From Chryseobacterium sp. (GTDB lineage: Bacteria > Bacteroidota > Bacteroidia > Flavobacteriales > Weeksellaceae), in NCBI GenBank assembly GCA_017989575.1, contig JAGNPP010000009.1, positions 1 through 20,212 of the forward strand: 20,212 nt of DNA, given 5' to 3'. Position 1 is the first letter of the stretch. Every line of letters starts with the position of its first letter. Of the stretch, positions 9,466 to 17,900 are shown one piece after another. Both the position numbers and the translations under genes were made by a program. Below the pieces are notes generated by a model. That model ran no database searches. It had not been told where the DNA came from and saw only the letters and a list, made by a program, of their open reading frames with translations.

Positions 9466-9477
9466 TGTTTTTAATTT

Positions 9478-12273
9478 TTAAAATCCAACATTAAGTCCTA
9501 AAGAAACAGTTCTTGTAATAGGGTAAGTTCCATTGTCGATGCCATTTACCGGCACTTCCGGATCAAAGCCTGAATATTTGGTCCAGGTCACTAGATTCTG
9601 TGCAGAAACAAACACCTTGATCAGGCTGAAATTCTGACCGAAAGCACCTTTGGGAAGTGTGTAGCTTAAGTTGATGTTTTTGATCTTGATATATGATCCG
9701 TCCTCGATAAATCTGTCGCTAACTCTGGAGTTTTGGTTTGGATCTCCGTAGATTGCTCTTGGCATATCGTCGCTAGTACCCTCACCTGTCCATCTTCCTA
9801 GTACAGATGCGTTTTGATTATTAATTACAGACATAGACTCTGTATACATTCTGTTGGCATTGAAGATATCATTACCATAGCTACCTTGTAAGAAAATTGT
9901 TAAATCAAAATTCTTGTAAGTAAATGTATTGTTAAGTGAGAATGTGAATTTTGGATTTGGGTTTCCGATAATCGTACGGTCTTTATCATTGATGACCCCG
10001 TCATTATTTAGATCTTTGAACCTGATATCACCAGGAGCCGTGCTTGTAGCAGGGTTAGATCCCGGCATCTGAACAGCGTAGTTATTAACCTCTGTCTGAT
10101 TTTGGAAAACTCCAGCCGTAACATAACCATAGAAAATATTAACCGGATAACCGTTCTGTATTTGTCCAATGGTGCTATTGAGCCCACCAGTTGCTGTGAT
10201 AATTGGTGTCTCACTATTGATGCTTTCTACATTATTTTTGTTATAAGAAAAAACAGCGTCTGTAGACCATTTGAAGTTTTCACCAACAAAATTTTTGGTA
10301 GATAAAGTGGCTTCAATCCCTTTGTTCTGGATTTTACCAGCGTTGATAGACGGAACATAAACATCAGAGTAACCAGATGTTACAGGTACCGACATCGGCA
10401 CAAGCATATCATTTGTGTTTTTGATATATCCATCTACAATCAAACTAATTCTGTTGTTGAACATATCTAGGTCAAAACCTGCATTATACTGCTCCTGTCC
10501 TTCCCATTTTACATCCGGGTTTGGTAAAACAGTTGGTAAAACTGCACTTACATAAGTGTTATTGAAGTTGTACAAATACGTATTGTATGACGATGAGAAG
10601 GAGTAATTACCGATCTCCTGATTACCCGTGATCCCGTAACCCAGTCTAAGTTTCAGGTTGTTGATTGTTTTGGAATCCTTGAGGAAATTTTCATTTGAGA
10701 TCCTCCAAGCCAAAGCTGCCGATGGAAACCATCCCCATCTGTTATCTACTCCAAATCTTGAAGATCCATCTCTACGGATAGTTCCTGTTAGATAATATTT
10801 ATCTGCAAAACTGTAGTTTACACGTCCTAGGTATGACATAATTGCCCACTCAGATGCGTTTCCGTGTTGCACTGGTTGCAAAATACCGTTGTCTATCTGC
10901 TGTGTACTTTCGCTAGGGAATTTTTGTACCGATGCATTTAGATAGTTATACTGATTGTTCTGGGCACTGCTTCCTACAACTGCATTGACGTGATGTTCAC
11001 CAAAAGTTTTGTCATAAGTCAAAGTATTATCCCAAAGAAGCGTAATACTTCTGTTAGAACCTTCTGACAAATAAGAATTTTCCTGAGATTTTACACCCCA
11101 TTGGTATTTTGGAGACCAAGTTCTTGTGTACCAAAGGTTCGCTTCCATACCACCTAAAGATTTGAATTTCAAATCCTTGATAATTTCGGCTTCTGCATAG
11201 ATATTTCCCTGAATGTTGTATCCTTTTGTAGAGTTTTCTACAATGGTTGCTTTCCCTATCGGGTTATCTATATCGCCGTAAAGCATAGGATTGCTTCCCG
11301 GGCCTGCCCATCCACCATTTGCATCGTAAATAGGTCTGGTTGGTAAAGAAAGTATTGTTCCTTTGATATCATAAGAACCGCTTCTTTTAAGATCGTGTTG
11401 TAATTTCACACTGTTCCCGATTTTCAAGAAAGGTTTTATTTTGGTATCTCCGTTTAACTGAACAATATATCTGTCATAATTTGTATTGAGAACCACCCCT
11501 TTCTGATTGAAATAACTTGTAGAAACATATAAGTTACTTTTCTCGGATCGGTCTCCATATGACAAAGAATAATTTGATATTAAAGCCGGGCTGAAAAGCG
11601 CATCTACCCAATCTGTACCTTTTCCTAATGATGCAGGGTTTGCAAATTCCGGATTGGTTGACATCCCTGCATTGGTAAGCATCTCATTATTAAGCTGGGC
11701 ATATTGCGATGCATCCAAAACTTTTATCATATTGCTCACACTTTGGATTCCTGTGAAGGTATCAAAATTCAGGATTCCGCCTTTTGCTCCACGTTTTGTT
11801 GTAATAATCACAACACCATTGGCACCACGAGAACCATAGATGGCAGTAGATGAGGCATCTTTCAGAATGTTAATGGATTCTACATCGCTCATATTGATCT
11901 GGTTGAGTCCGCCGTTCAGTGGCATCCCATCTACCACGATCAAAGGATTATTGTTCTGGATAGTTCCAGTCCCACGGATACGGAATGTAACATTGCTGCC
12001 CGGCTCACCGGAATTGACAACAGTAACACCGGAAGCACGTCCTTGGATAGCTTGTCCTATATCTGCAACAGGTTGGTTTCCTGCTTTCCCTAGATTAATT
12101 ACAGATACTGAGCCTGTAAGATCTTTTGCTTTTGCTTTACCATATCCGATCACTACAACCTCCTCTATTTTCTGTTCTGTCTGTAACGTATCAGTATCTT
12201 GCTGTGCGTACAAATTTCCTGAAAAATAGACTGCTGCAATCGCAATGGTGCTTCTCAAAAATTTAGGTTTCAT
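9478..12273 (-). CDS. susC: SusC/RagA-family TonB-dependent outer-membrane transporter, short N-terminus
   Basis: The protein has 931 residues with a signal peptide at 1-23 (LYAQ). A TonB-box-like segment (KIEEVVVIGYG, 35-45) follows directly, then the plug domain (about 50-165) with the SusC signatures VVDGMPLNGG, ILKDASSTAIYGSRGANGV and IITTKRG. The remainder is a 22-strand-type beta-barrel ending in an aromatic residue (SLGLNVGF), as outer-membrane barrels need. Many SusC proteins carry an extra carboxypeptidase-regulatory-like domain of about 80 residues between signal and TonB box; it is absent here, explaining the modest length. The protein imports oligosaccharides bound by its SusD partner, using TonB and proton motive force. 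It starts 20 nt after the GH27 stop and is followed 12 nt later by susD, so the genes are co-transcribed. Confidence 0.97.
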   Translation of the reverse strand: MKPKFLRSTIAIAAVYFSGNLYAQQDTDTLQTEQKIEEVVVIGYGKAKAKDLTGSVSVINLGKAGNQPVADIGQAIQGRASGVTVVNSGEPGSNVTFRIRGTGTIQNNNPLIVVDGMPLNGGLNQINMSDVESINILKDASSTAIYGSRGANGVVIITTKRGAKGGILNFDTFTGIQSVSNMIKVLDASQYAQLNNEMLTNAGMSTNPEFANPASLGKGTDWVDALFSPALISNYSLSYGDRSEKSNLYVSTSYFNQKGVVLNTNYDRYIVQLNGDTKIKPFLKIGNSVKLQHDLKRSGSYDIKGTILSLPTRPIYDANGGWAGPGSNPMLYGDIDNPIGKATIVENSTKGYNIQGNIYAEAEIIKDLKFKSLGGMEANLWYTRTWSPKYQWGVKSQENSYLSEGSNRSITLLWDNTLTYDKTFGEHHVNAVVGSSAQNNQYNYLNASVQKFPSESTQQIDNGILQPVQHGNASEWAIMSYLGRVNYSFADKYYLTGTIRRDGSSRFGVDNRWGWFPSAALAWRISNENFLKDSKTINNLKLRLGYGITGNQEIGNYSFSSSYNTYLYNFNNTYVSAVLPTVLPNPDVKWEGQEQYNAGFDLDMFNNRISLIVDGYIKNTNDMLVPMSVPVTSGYSDVYVPSINAGKIQNKGIEATLSTKNFVGENFKWSTDAVFSYNKNNVESINSETPIITATGGLNSTIGQIQNGYPVNIFYGYVTAGVFQNQTEVNNYAVQMPGSNPATSTAPGDIRFKDLNNDGVINDKDRTIIGNPNPKFTFSLNNTFTYKNFDLTIFLQGSYGNDIFNANRMYTESMSVINNQNASVLGRWTGEGTSDDMPRAIYGDPNQNSRVSDRFIEDGSYIKIKNINLSYTLPKGAFGQNFSLIKVFVSAQNLVTWTKYSGFDPEVPVNGIDNGTYPITRTVSLGLNVGF

Positions 12274-12293
12274 TTATAATTGGTTTTTTTATT

Positions 12294-14777
12294 TTATTTA
12301 ATAATAATTTTTTGTCCTACAATTCTGTTCTCCAGATTTACATTCAGGATATAATTTCCTTTTATCATTTGAGAAACATTAATCTCACATTGCTTACCAT
12401 CTGTTTTTTGAGATTTTATCAATTTTCCTGTCATATCATATATCTCGTAGCTTCTGATGAGTTCGTTATCCGAGGTGATGAATATATTTTTATCAGCAGG
12501 ATTTGGATAGATTGATAAAGATTTTTTGTTGATATCACTTACAGCCAAAACGTTATAAACCTGATAACCCAAAGTCATATCATTGAAAAGAATGTTATAA
12601 TTGCCTGATGATGCTAAATTGAATTTGATATTAGGCGTACCACCTGTTGTAAGTTGTGCAAAACCTGTAGCTCCGTTAGCATTACCCCAATCGTCACCTG
12701 TCCAGTTAGATGTATTGGCAAATTTCAGTTCTTGATCTCCGGCAGAGAAAGAAACATTACTCTTTGTCCAGATATCATTCTGAAGACTCATCTGTTGCAA
12801 AGCCCAATTGCTGAATGTTCCTCCGACATACATATCCTGCTGATGAGCTGGTGCGAACTGGATATTATATTGCAAAGTGATATCATTGAATTCTATATTG
12901 TAAGTTCCTGATGTGGATATTGTAAAGCTGACATTAGCTCCTCCGCCGGTAGTAGATTGTGCGGTTCCTGATAAGCCGGAAGCATTGCCCCAATCCTGAC
13001 CGCTGAAATTATTCGTATTTGCAAATTTCAATTCATAATTTCCTGCGAGAAGAACCTGGTCTTTTATCTTCCAGACACTGTTCTCCATTGCCATAGCTTT
13101 CATGCTCCAGTTGTTAAAACTCCCTCCAACGTACATTTGAGAGTAATGACCACCAGTTACATTGAAACTTTGGAGCTGAGGTATGGCGGCGCAATACCCA
13201 CTTCCTCCGCTTTGTTTTGCCTGCACATAGACAGTTCCGTTTACGCCTGTCAGTTGAATTTGATTATTTACAATTTTTGCCGGTCCGGAATTAACTTCAT
13301 AGGTTATAACCTGACCCACAGATGATGTCGCTGTCGGACTAAAAGCTGAATCACTAGCATTCTTATTGGGAATTGTTGGGAAATTAATGGTCTGCCCATT
13401 GCAGCTTTCCGTAGAATTCCTAATTAATTTGAGGATGATACAACCGTGTGGCGGAACAGTAACCGAGATGTTGCTCATTTTCCCCAGATTGGCATGCTGC
13501 CAAAGATCTCTTACCATCACTTGTCCTGTGACACCAAGCTGGTTGAGAAAGTTCATAGAACGGACCTGAGGTGTTGTTTCTCTGTTAAAAAAACCGATGA
13601 TCCAGTCGCCGTTGCTCAGCTGTCCCCGCCAGGTTTGGCTGTTAGCATTTGTAGGATCATTACTAAGGGGTTTTCCAACAAATTTTGCAGTATTCAGATC
13701 CAACAATTCAGAATTTTGGTAAAGCCAGACATCGTTGCCAATGGTGTTGTATTGATCTGCAATAGTAACCGGACCGCCTGCCAAGATATTGAGAGAGATC
13801 ACACTTCTTTTCTCTGTATCGTTGGCAAAGGTGTTAATTCGGATAAAATCACCATCCAGCTGCACTTTGTTACTACCTGTAACCTGTGACCAATATATAA
13901 AGCCATCAAATGCATTGGCATATTGTGACCAAGTATTAAAACGATGACCTCTGTCTTTATCACTAAATTTATACCAAGTACCTTCGCCAGCATCTTCATT
14001 AATTCTAAAAAGATGACCATATTGTTTTTCTAATTCTGCTGTATTAAAAAGATTTGGCATTACTAAACTCAAATATACCCCGTTTGCATCACAGGCTTCA
14101 CGCATCCATCTTAAAGCTTTTTCATATTGAGCTTTTGTTCTTTGTGGGCCTACTGTTCCCAGGTTTCTGTCATATCCAGACTCAAACCACGAGAGAAAAT
14201 CTACACGCAGATATTTGATTCCCATATCGGCATAATATTTCACATAGCCTTTTACATACTCTTCAGCACCAGGCCTGTCAACCTGTACCCATTTGAACCA
14301 CATAGTTTCCTCTGCAGGATCCAAAAGAGATGATACATTAATATTAGTTCCGACAATTTTTTTGGTAGTATCATTAGCATCTACGTGTAGCCAAAGAGGA
14401 TTTTCGTACATTCCCAAAGTCATTCCTTTGCCTTGCAAATATTGCGACCACCAGGCATAGTCGTGTTGCCATTTAGAGGAATGGCTTTTTCTGTAACCGT
14501 TCCCACTGATCTGACTTACATCTCCCCAACCGTCCATACAGACCATTGTATATCCATAGGATTTTAGATTTTGCTCCAGCCAGTTGATATTATCGGACAA
14601 GGCCTGCTCGGTCAGATAATTATCCTGCACACCAGACATTTCTCTTGTGATGTGATATTCGTAAGGATTCCAGTATAAAGGTGCTTTATATGGATTTTGT
14701 GATTTGTAAAAATTGTTGCCTAAACAAATAAGACAAAATATAGACGAAATCAGTTTAAAAAAATAGTGCTTTTTCAT
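12294..14777 (-). CDS. T9SS-exported GH27 glycosidase, isomalto-dextranase-like, with two tandem CBM-like modules
   Basis: The protein has 827 residues with a signal peptide at about 1-26. The GH27 TIM barrel spans about 30-375: MDGWGD (81-86), the nucleophile motif KYLRVDFLSW (D193), and RINED (258-262), matching the family RxxxD with D262 as probable acid. A beta domain ends at HGCIILKLI (444-452), then a linker or Ig-like region (about 453-545). Two related modules follow at about 548-640 and 649-741, each with MYVGG(S/T)F(N/S)NW, ELKFANT and DWGNA(S/N)G; they resemble the glycogen/starch-binding fold. Residues about 748-827 (IYPNPADKNIFI to GQKIIIK) are a type A T9SS sorting domain, so the enzyme should be secreted or surface-attached. 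GH27 includes alpha-galactosidases, beta-L-arabinopyranosidases and isomalto-dextranase. The alpha-glucan neighbours favour the last; alpha-galactosidase remains possible. First gene after the regulator's terminator. Confidence 0.88.
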   Translation of the reverse strand: MKKHYFFKLISSIFCLICLGNNFYKSQNPYKAPLYWNPYEYHITREMSGVQDNYLTEQALSDNINWLEQNLKSYGYTMVCMDGWGDVSQISGNGYRKSHSSKWQHDYAWWSQYLQGKGMTLGMYENPLWLHVDANDTTKKIVGTNINVSSLLDPAEETMWFKWVQVDRPGAEEYVKGYVKYYADMGIKYLRVDFLSWFESGYDRNLGTVGPQRTKAQYEKALRWMREACDANGVYLSLVMPNLFNTAELEKQYGHLFRINEDAGEGTWYKFSDKDRGHRFNTWSQYANAFDGFIYWSQVTGSNKVQLDGDFIRINTFANDTEKRSVISLNILAGGPVTIADQYNTIGNDVWLYQNSELLDLNTAKFVGKPLSNDPTNANSQTWRGQLSNGDWIIGFFNRETTPQVRSMNFLNQLGVTGQVMVRDLWQHANLGKMSNISVTVPPHGCIILKLIRNSTESCNGQTINFPTIPNKNASDSAFSPTATSSVGQVITYEVNSGPAKIVNNQIQLTGVNGTVYVQAKQSGGSGYCAAIPQLQSFNVTGGHYSQMYVGGSFNNWSMKAMAMENSVWKIKDQVLLAGNYELKFANTNNFSGQDWGNASGLSGTAQSTTGGGANVSFTISTSGTYNIEFNDITLQYNIQFAPAHQQDMYVGGTFSNWALQQMSLQNDIWTKSNVSFSAGDQELKFANTSNWTGDDWGNANGATGFAQLTTGGTPNIKFNLASSGNYNILFNDMTLGYQVYNVLAVSDINKKSLSIYPNPADKNIFITSDNELIRSYEIYDMTGKLIKSQKTDGKQCEINVSQMIKGNYILNVNLENRIVGQKIIIK
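12555..13136 (-). repeat. Tandem duplicated carbohydrate-binding-like modules within the GH27 gene
   Basis: DNA for residues about 548-640 (12858-13136) and 649-741 (12555-12833) encodes two closely similar modules of about 93 residues, separated by a short linker. Shared blocks include MYVGG, ELKFANT, DWGNA, TTGG and the closing NI.FND.TL.Y. The copies are diverged at the DNA level but clearly came from a tandem duplication. Confidence 0.8.
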
Positions 14778-14860
14778 ATGTACGTAATAATTTTAAAATA
14801 TTAACGATTCTTTAACTGAAGGTTAATTCTGTGTTGCTAATATATTTCGGTTATGATATG
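14778..14860 (-). promoter_or_regulatory. Leader and probable promoter region of the GH27-susCDE operon
   Basis: This 83-bp AT-rich stretch lies between the regulator's terminator and the GH27 start, so it or the terminator itself must hold the operon promoter. TATATTAG (minus strand, 14844-14837) differs by one base from the Bacteroidota -7 consensus TAnnTTTG, but no well-spaced -33 TTTG is visible. An 8-bp palindrome AAACGTTT at 14897-14904, upstream of the terminator, could be an operator but has no second copy. The exact start site is not determined. Confidence 0.35.
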
Positions 14861-14892
14861 AAAAAAGCTTACAAATTGTTTTTGTAAGCTTT
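14861..14892 (-). terminator. Intrinsic terminator of the SusR-like regulator gene
   Basis: Perfect 12-bp arms AAAGCTTACAAA (14864-14875) and TTTGTAAGCTTT (14881-14892) flank a 5-nt loop. In the minus direction the stem runs into six T residues (14866-14861), a good rho-independent signal. It lies 87 nt after the regulator stop and 84 nt before the GH27 gene, so the regulator is a separate transcription unit. Confidence 0.85.
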
Positions 14893-14978
14893 AGGTAAAC
14901 GTTTTTCAATGATAAATTAAATATTAGGTCTGTAAATCAACTACATAACAAAACCCCAATATTAATAAAAAGTAAATG

Positions 14979-16610
14979 CTATGCAGAAGATATTGAGCCT
15001 ATCAGCATGATTTCTGCTTCAAAATTATCATTTTCAATGACAGATTTTGCTTTTACTTTACTCCTATAATTATAAATTGTCCTTACAGAATATCTTAAAA
15101 AATCTGAAATCTGATTGGAGTCGTTGATCCCTAATCTGATCAATGCAAAAATTCGTAGCTCTGTGTGAAGGGTCCCGAATTTCATTTGATAATGTTCTTC
15201 CGGCTTTAGTAACTTGTTTACTTCCTCAACAAAATTTGGATATATCCTTAGGAAAGCGCGATCAAAATTCTGGTATAGCTCATCAAGGTCCATCTCATCA
15301 TTTTTTTTGTTGTTCACCATTTCTGAAAGTTTGTCCAATTGTCCCGTAGATAGCCTTCTTGAGATCAGTTTTTTATAACGGTCAAATTTTTCGAGATAAT
15401 TTGAACACTGGTTGATGAAAAAACCAATATACTCTTCCTTGATGTGATTGGCCTCATCTAATTTCAAATTCAAAACACTGAGGTTTTCATTGGCAGACCT
15501 AAGTTCTTTTCTGGATTTTACAATTATCTTTAACTGGCGGATCACCAAGTAGGTCACCAAAGCAAGAATAATCAGCATAATACTGATCATCCAAACAGAA
15601 AATCGCAGCTTTCTGTTTGTATTGTTGATCTGGAGCATATATGCTTTTTCTATAATAGACTGCACTTTACTGATCTGAAAAGTTCTGAAACGGGCGTTAT
15701 AGAAATTGGCATCTTCTATTGCAGATCCAAGAAAGCGGTAAGCCGTATTGTAATCACCTTCCTTATAAAGGAGGAATGCAAGCTCCTGAAGTGACCTGTT
15801 TTCCGTAGTAGCAGATTCGATATCCTCAATTGCCGATAGTGCAAGATATTTTTTTTGATTTTCCGTATGCCCGATTTCGCCTTCTGCAAAAGCTTTACAA
15901 TAATATCCAATAGCTTTCAGCCTTGTTTTGGCGGGGACAGAGTTTATAAACTGATCGATATTGAGTATTGCTCTTTCCCATTCGTTGTTCATTTTACAAA
16001 TATTGTACTGGAAAAGATTCCTGAAGACGGGATCTTCAGAAGATGCAAACCCTTTGTGATAATATTCCAGTAGTTTTGTCCGGTATACGTCAGCAAACAT
16101 TTTATTGCTCCTGCTGTACTCGTAAAGATTGGTATAAAGGGATTCCGAAGTAGAGTTATAGGAAAAAAGCAAAACCTTGGGAACATCCGTTTTTATACTG
16201 TCAAGAATCATCTTCGATTCAGTAAAAAGCCCGATGGAATTAAGCAGGTTGCTCTTCTTGATCAATGTTTCATATCGCCAATTGTTATTTTCTGTTGAAT
16301 CTGCCAGAACAAGATTCTTCTGAAGATAGGTAATGACAGAATCGCTCTGATACCCGAAATAATTATCTGCAATATCTCCGTTTATTATATATTGATGTTC
16401 GGCATTAAGATCATCACTATGGAGCCGTTTTTTTAGATCAGCAATATGGCGGTCCCTTTTTATACGAAAATCCAACTTGTTGGCAACAAGTGAATCAAGC
16501 TGCCTAATTTCCATACTTTGATCCTTAACTTGTTCGTTGTCGTTACAGGAAGCGCATAATATAAAAAATGCACATAGTAAGAAAAGCTTTTTCGATTTAT
16601 GGCAAATCAT
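14979..16610 (-). CDS. SusR-type membrane-spanning PUL transcriptional regulator (DUF6377-like)
   Basis: The protein has 543 residues. Its N-terminus looks like a lipoprotein signal (FFILCASC, Cys22), followed by a helical, TPR-like region (about 30-325) that should be periplasmic. A strong transmembrane helix lies at about 336-357 (WMISIMLIILALVTYLVIR), then a coiled coil (about 365-395), a helical segment with EEYIGFFINQC (about 392-402), and a C-terminal helix-turn-helix at about 484-520 with recognition helix RYSVRTIYNYRSKVK. This is the SusR architecture: oligosaccharide is sensed outside the inner membrane and DNA is bound inside. In Bacteroides, SusR activates the starch genes, and a similar protein sits beside the dextran PUL. 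Position and strand upstream of the GH27-susCDE operon suggest it activates that operon. The effector sugar is not known; isomalto- or malto-oligosaccharides would fit. Confidence 0.88.
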   Translation of the reverse strand: MICHKSKKLFLLCAFFILCASCNDNEQVKDQSMEIRQLDSLVANKLDFRIKRDRHIADLKKRLHSDDLNAEHQYIINGDIADNYFGYQSDSVITYLQKNLVLADSTENNNWRYETLIKKSNLLNSIGLFTESKMILDSIKTDVPKVLLFSYNSTSESLYTNLYEYSRSNKMFADVYRTKLLEYYHKGFASSEDPVFRNLFQYNICKMNNEWERAILNIDQFINSVPAKTRLKAIGYYCKAFAEGEIGHTENQKKYLALSAIEDIESATTENRSLQELAFLLYKEGDYNTAYRFLGSAIEDANFYNARFRTFQISKVQSIIEKAYMLQINNTNRKLRFSVWMISIMLIILALVTYLVIRQLKIIVKSRKELRSANENLSVLNLKLDEANHIKEEYIGFFINQCSNYLEKFDRYKKLISRRLSTGQLDKLSEMVNNKKNDEMDLDELYQNFDRAFLRIYPNFVEEVNKLLKPEEHYQMKFGTLHTELRIFALIRLGINDSNQISDFLRYSVRTIYNYRSKVKAKSVIENDNFEAEIMLIGSISSA

Positions 16611-16840
16611 TTTATCATTGATAATTTAAATTATTACTACAAATAACGAATAAAAATTTGAAATTCTATATTTTTGAAAATATGAATTAAATTTTAACCA
16701 AATATTTCACAGAATTGATCAGTCATAAATTCTAATAATCATTTCGACTTTATTATTATTTTTTAATCTGGCAAAGAATTTAATCGTAAAAATTCAATCA
16801 TTTATATTCACAAGTTCTGTTTTTTAATACGTATAGAAGA
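16611..16840. other. AT-rich intergenic region upstream of the regulator
   Basis: No coding frame of note was found on either strand. It must contain the regulator's promoter, read leftwards. A weak match to the Bacteroidota -7 box (GTTATTTG in minus reading, 16647-16640) is present, but it has two mismatches and no clear -33 partner. The AT content is visibly higher than in the PUL genes. The right side merges into the IS3 remnant. Confidence 0.4.
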
Positions 16841-17700
16841 ATGGAGTTGCTAACTTTGTTAGGACACAATTCTTATACTCTTTAACTTTAAGAGTATGAA
16901 AAAGATCAGAAAAAATTACAGTTCATTGGAAGAAAGGAAAATCTACCAAACGATCATAAAGAAGAGCTATTTTATTTTCAGATATCTTCAGTATCTATCA
17001 TTGGAGTCGTGGCAGATATGGAAGTCTGCGAATAACCAGAGAAATAGAAGCAAAGGGAATGAGAGCCTCACGTCCTTTTGTTGCCAAACTGATGAGAGAA
17101 CGTGACCTGAAAAGTATCGTAAAGGAAAAATTTAAGAAAACCACCAACTCTTCCCACCGATACCCTGTTGTAGAGAATTATCTGAATCAAAATTTTCAGG
17201 TTAAAAACAGCAAAGAGGTCTGAGCCTCTGATATTACCTATATCCGTACAGGTCAGGGTTGGCTGTATCTCACTACGGTCATTGATCTGTTTGACAGAAA
17301 AGTTATAGGCTGGTCATTGAGTGAGACGATGAAGGCTCAGGATACTAGTATTTCCGTCTTGAAAATGGCACGACTTCACCGTCCTTTACAGGATCATGAT
17401 AGCTTAATTTTCCATTCGGACAGAGGGATACATTATGCGTGCACAGAATTTACGTCAATAGTCGGGAAAAACATTACCCGAAGTATGAGTGGAATTGCGC
17501 AGCACATCACGAATACCCTAAATGAAATAAAAATTGATGAGTAAAAGGAAATTGCTATGACAATGCTGTAGCGGAGAGTTTTTTTAAAACTCTGAAAACT
17601 TAACTTGTCTATCAAAATAAATATGAAACTAGAGATCATGCTGTATTTGGAAATACATTTTTTGGAATGAAAAAATGCTTGGAAAAGAAGCAAAACTTAA
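16840..17700 (+). mobile_element. Decayed IS3-family insertion sequence remnant
   Basis: The stretch contains the C-terminal HTH_21/DDE part of an IS3 OrfB transposase but no recognisable orfA, and lacks the first part of orfB. Left-side DNA near 16850-16870 (AGGACACAATTCTT) may be the IS terminal region, but no matching inverted repeat was found at the right end, so boundaries are approximate. An 8-bp inverted repeat ATACTCTT/AAGAGTAT (16875-16882 and 16890-16897) overlaps the first ATG. The element is incapable of encoding its own transposition. Confidence 0.75.
16959..17640 (+). pseudogene. IS3-family transposase OrfB, broken
   Basis: Joined frames give a typical IS3 OrfB C-terminal half: YHWSRGRYGSLRITREIEA, FKKTTNSSHRYPVVENYL, then the DDE core SDITYI (first Asp), LIFHSDRGIHYA (second Asp) and NAVAESFFKTLKT (catalytic Glu), ending in LVYQNKYETRDHAVF. 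All three catalytic residues survive. The damage is clear: TGA at 17221-17223 stands where a Trp codon is expected before the SDITYI block; about 50 nt of extra DNA after the RSMSG codons (from about 17494 to 17543) shifts the frame and adds TAA at 17542; TAA at 17601-17603 replaces an expected Glu codon. The N-terminal roughly 80 residues and the usual C-terminal YN.KRRHS..G segment are missing. A frame from ATG 16896 (MKKIRKNYSS) may retain the start of the element's first ORF fused out of frame. Confidence 0.9.
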
Positions 17701-17827
17701 AAATAATTTACCGCTTTTTTTATTAGGTATAAATACAAATGCGGATGAAATACACCAAGCAATGGAAAGGATTTATACACTAATAACCAAGACTATCAAA
17801 ATCACATTCAGTCGATTTCATAAATAA
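17675..17827 (+). CDS. Unassigned short ORF (50 codons), possible gene remnant
   Basis: ATG 17675 to TAA 17825-17827 would encode 50 residues (MLGKEAKLKNNLPLFLLG to SRFHK). I do not recognise it. It follows the decayed IS3 end, and its stop abuts the first TGCGGAGAA half-site before the Fic gene. It could be the tail of a gene truncated by the IS, or chance coding. No convincing ribosome-binding context was seen. Confidence 0.2.
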   Translation: MLGKEAKLKNNLPLFLLGINTNADEIHQAMERIYTLITKTIKITFSRFHK

Positions 17828-17885
17828 TGCGGAGAAAAACATTTGTATTCTCCGCAAAATATGCGGAGAATAATTTGTATATTTA
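17828..17885 (+). promoter_or_regulatory. Three TGCGGAGAA half-sites upstream of fic: probable operator and promoter
   Basis: Half-sites lie at 17828-17836 (TGCGGAGAA), 17848-17856 (inverted, TTCTCCGCA) and 17862-17870 (TGCGGAGAA). The last two sit in a perfect 11-bp inverted repeat, TATTCTCCGCA (17846-17856) and TGCGGAGAATA (17862-17872), with a 5-nt spacer. TATATTTA at 17878-17885 is one base from the Bacteroidota -7 consensus and lies 16 nt before the Fic start codon. The Fic protein has its own C-terminal winged helix, so autorepression through these sites is the simplest inference. Confidence 0.6.
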
Positions 17886-17900
17886 CCGTAAACTTTCAAA

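Noticed and set aside
14893..14908. AAACGTTT palindrome as a LacI-type operator
   Set aside because: Single 8-bp copy in AT-rich DNA upstream of a terminator; no LacI-family regulator is present, and such palindromes occur by chance.
16896..17105. Plus-strand 69-codon frame starting MKKIRKNYSS as a real gene
   Set aside because: After the first residues it runs out of frame across the OrfB codons RYGSLRITREIEA, so it is part of the decayed IS rather than a functional gene.
17433..17693. Minus-strand 86-codon frame rich in hydrophobic residues
   Set aside because: It lies opposite the IS3 transposase remnant, whose motifs explain the sequence; the hydrophobic translation is a reverse-complement effect.
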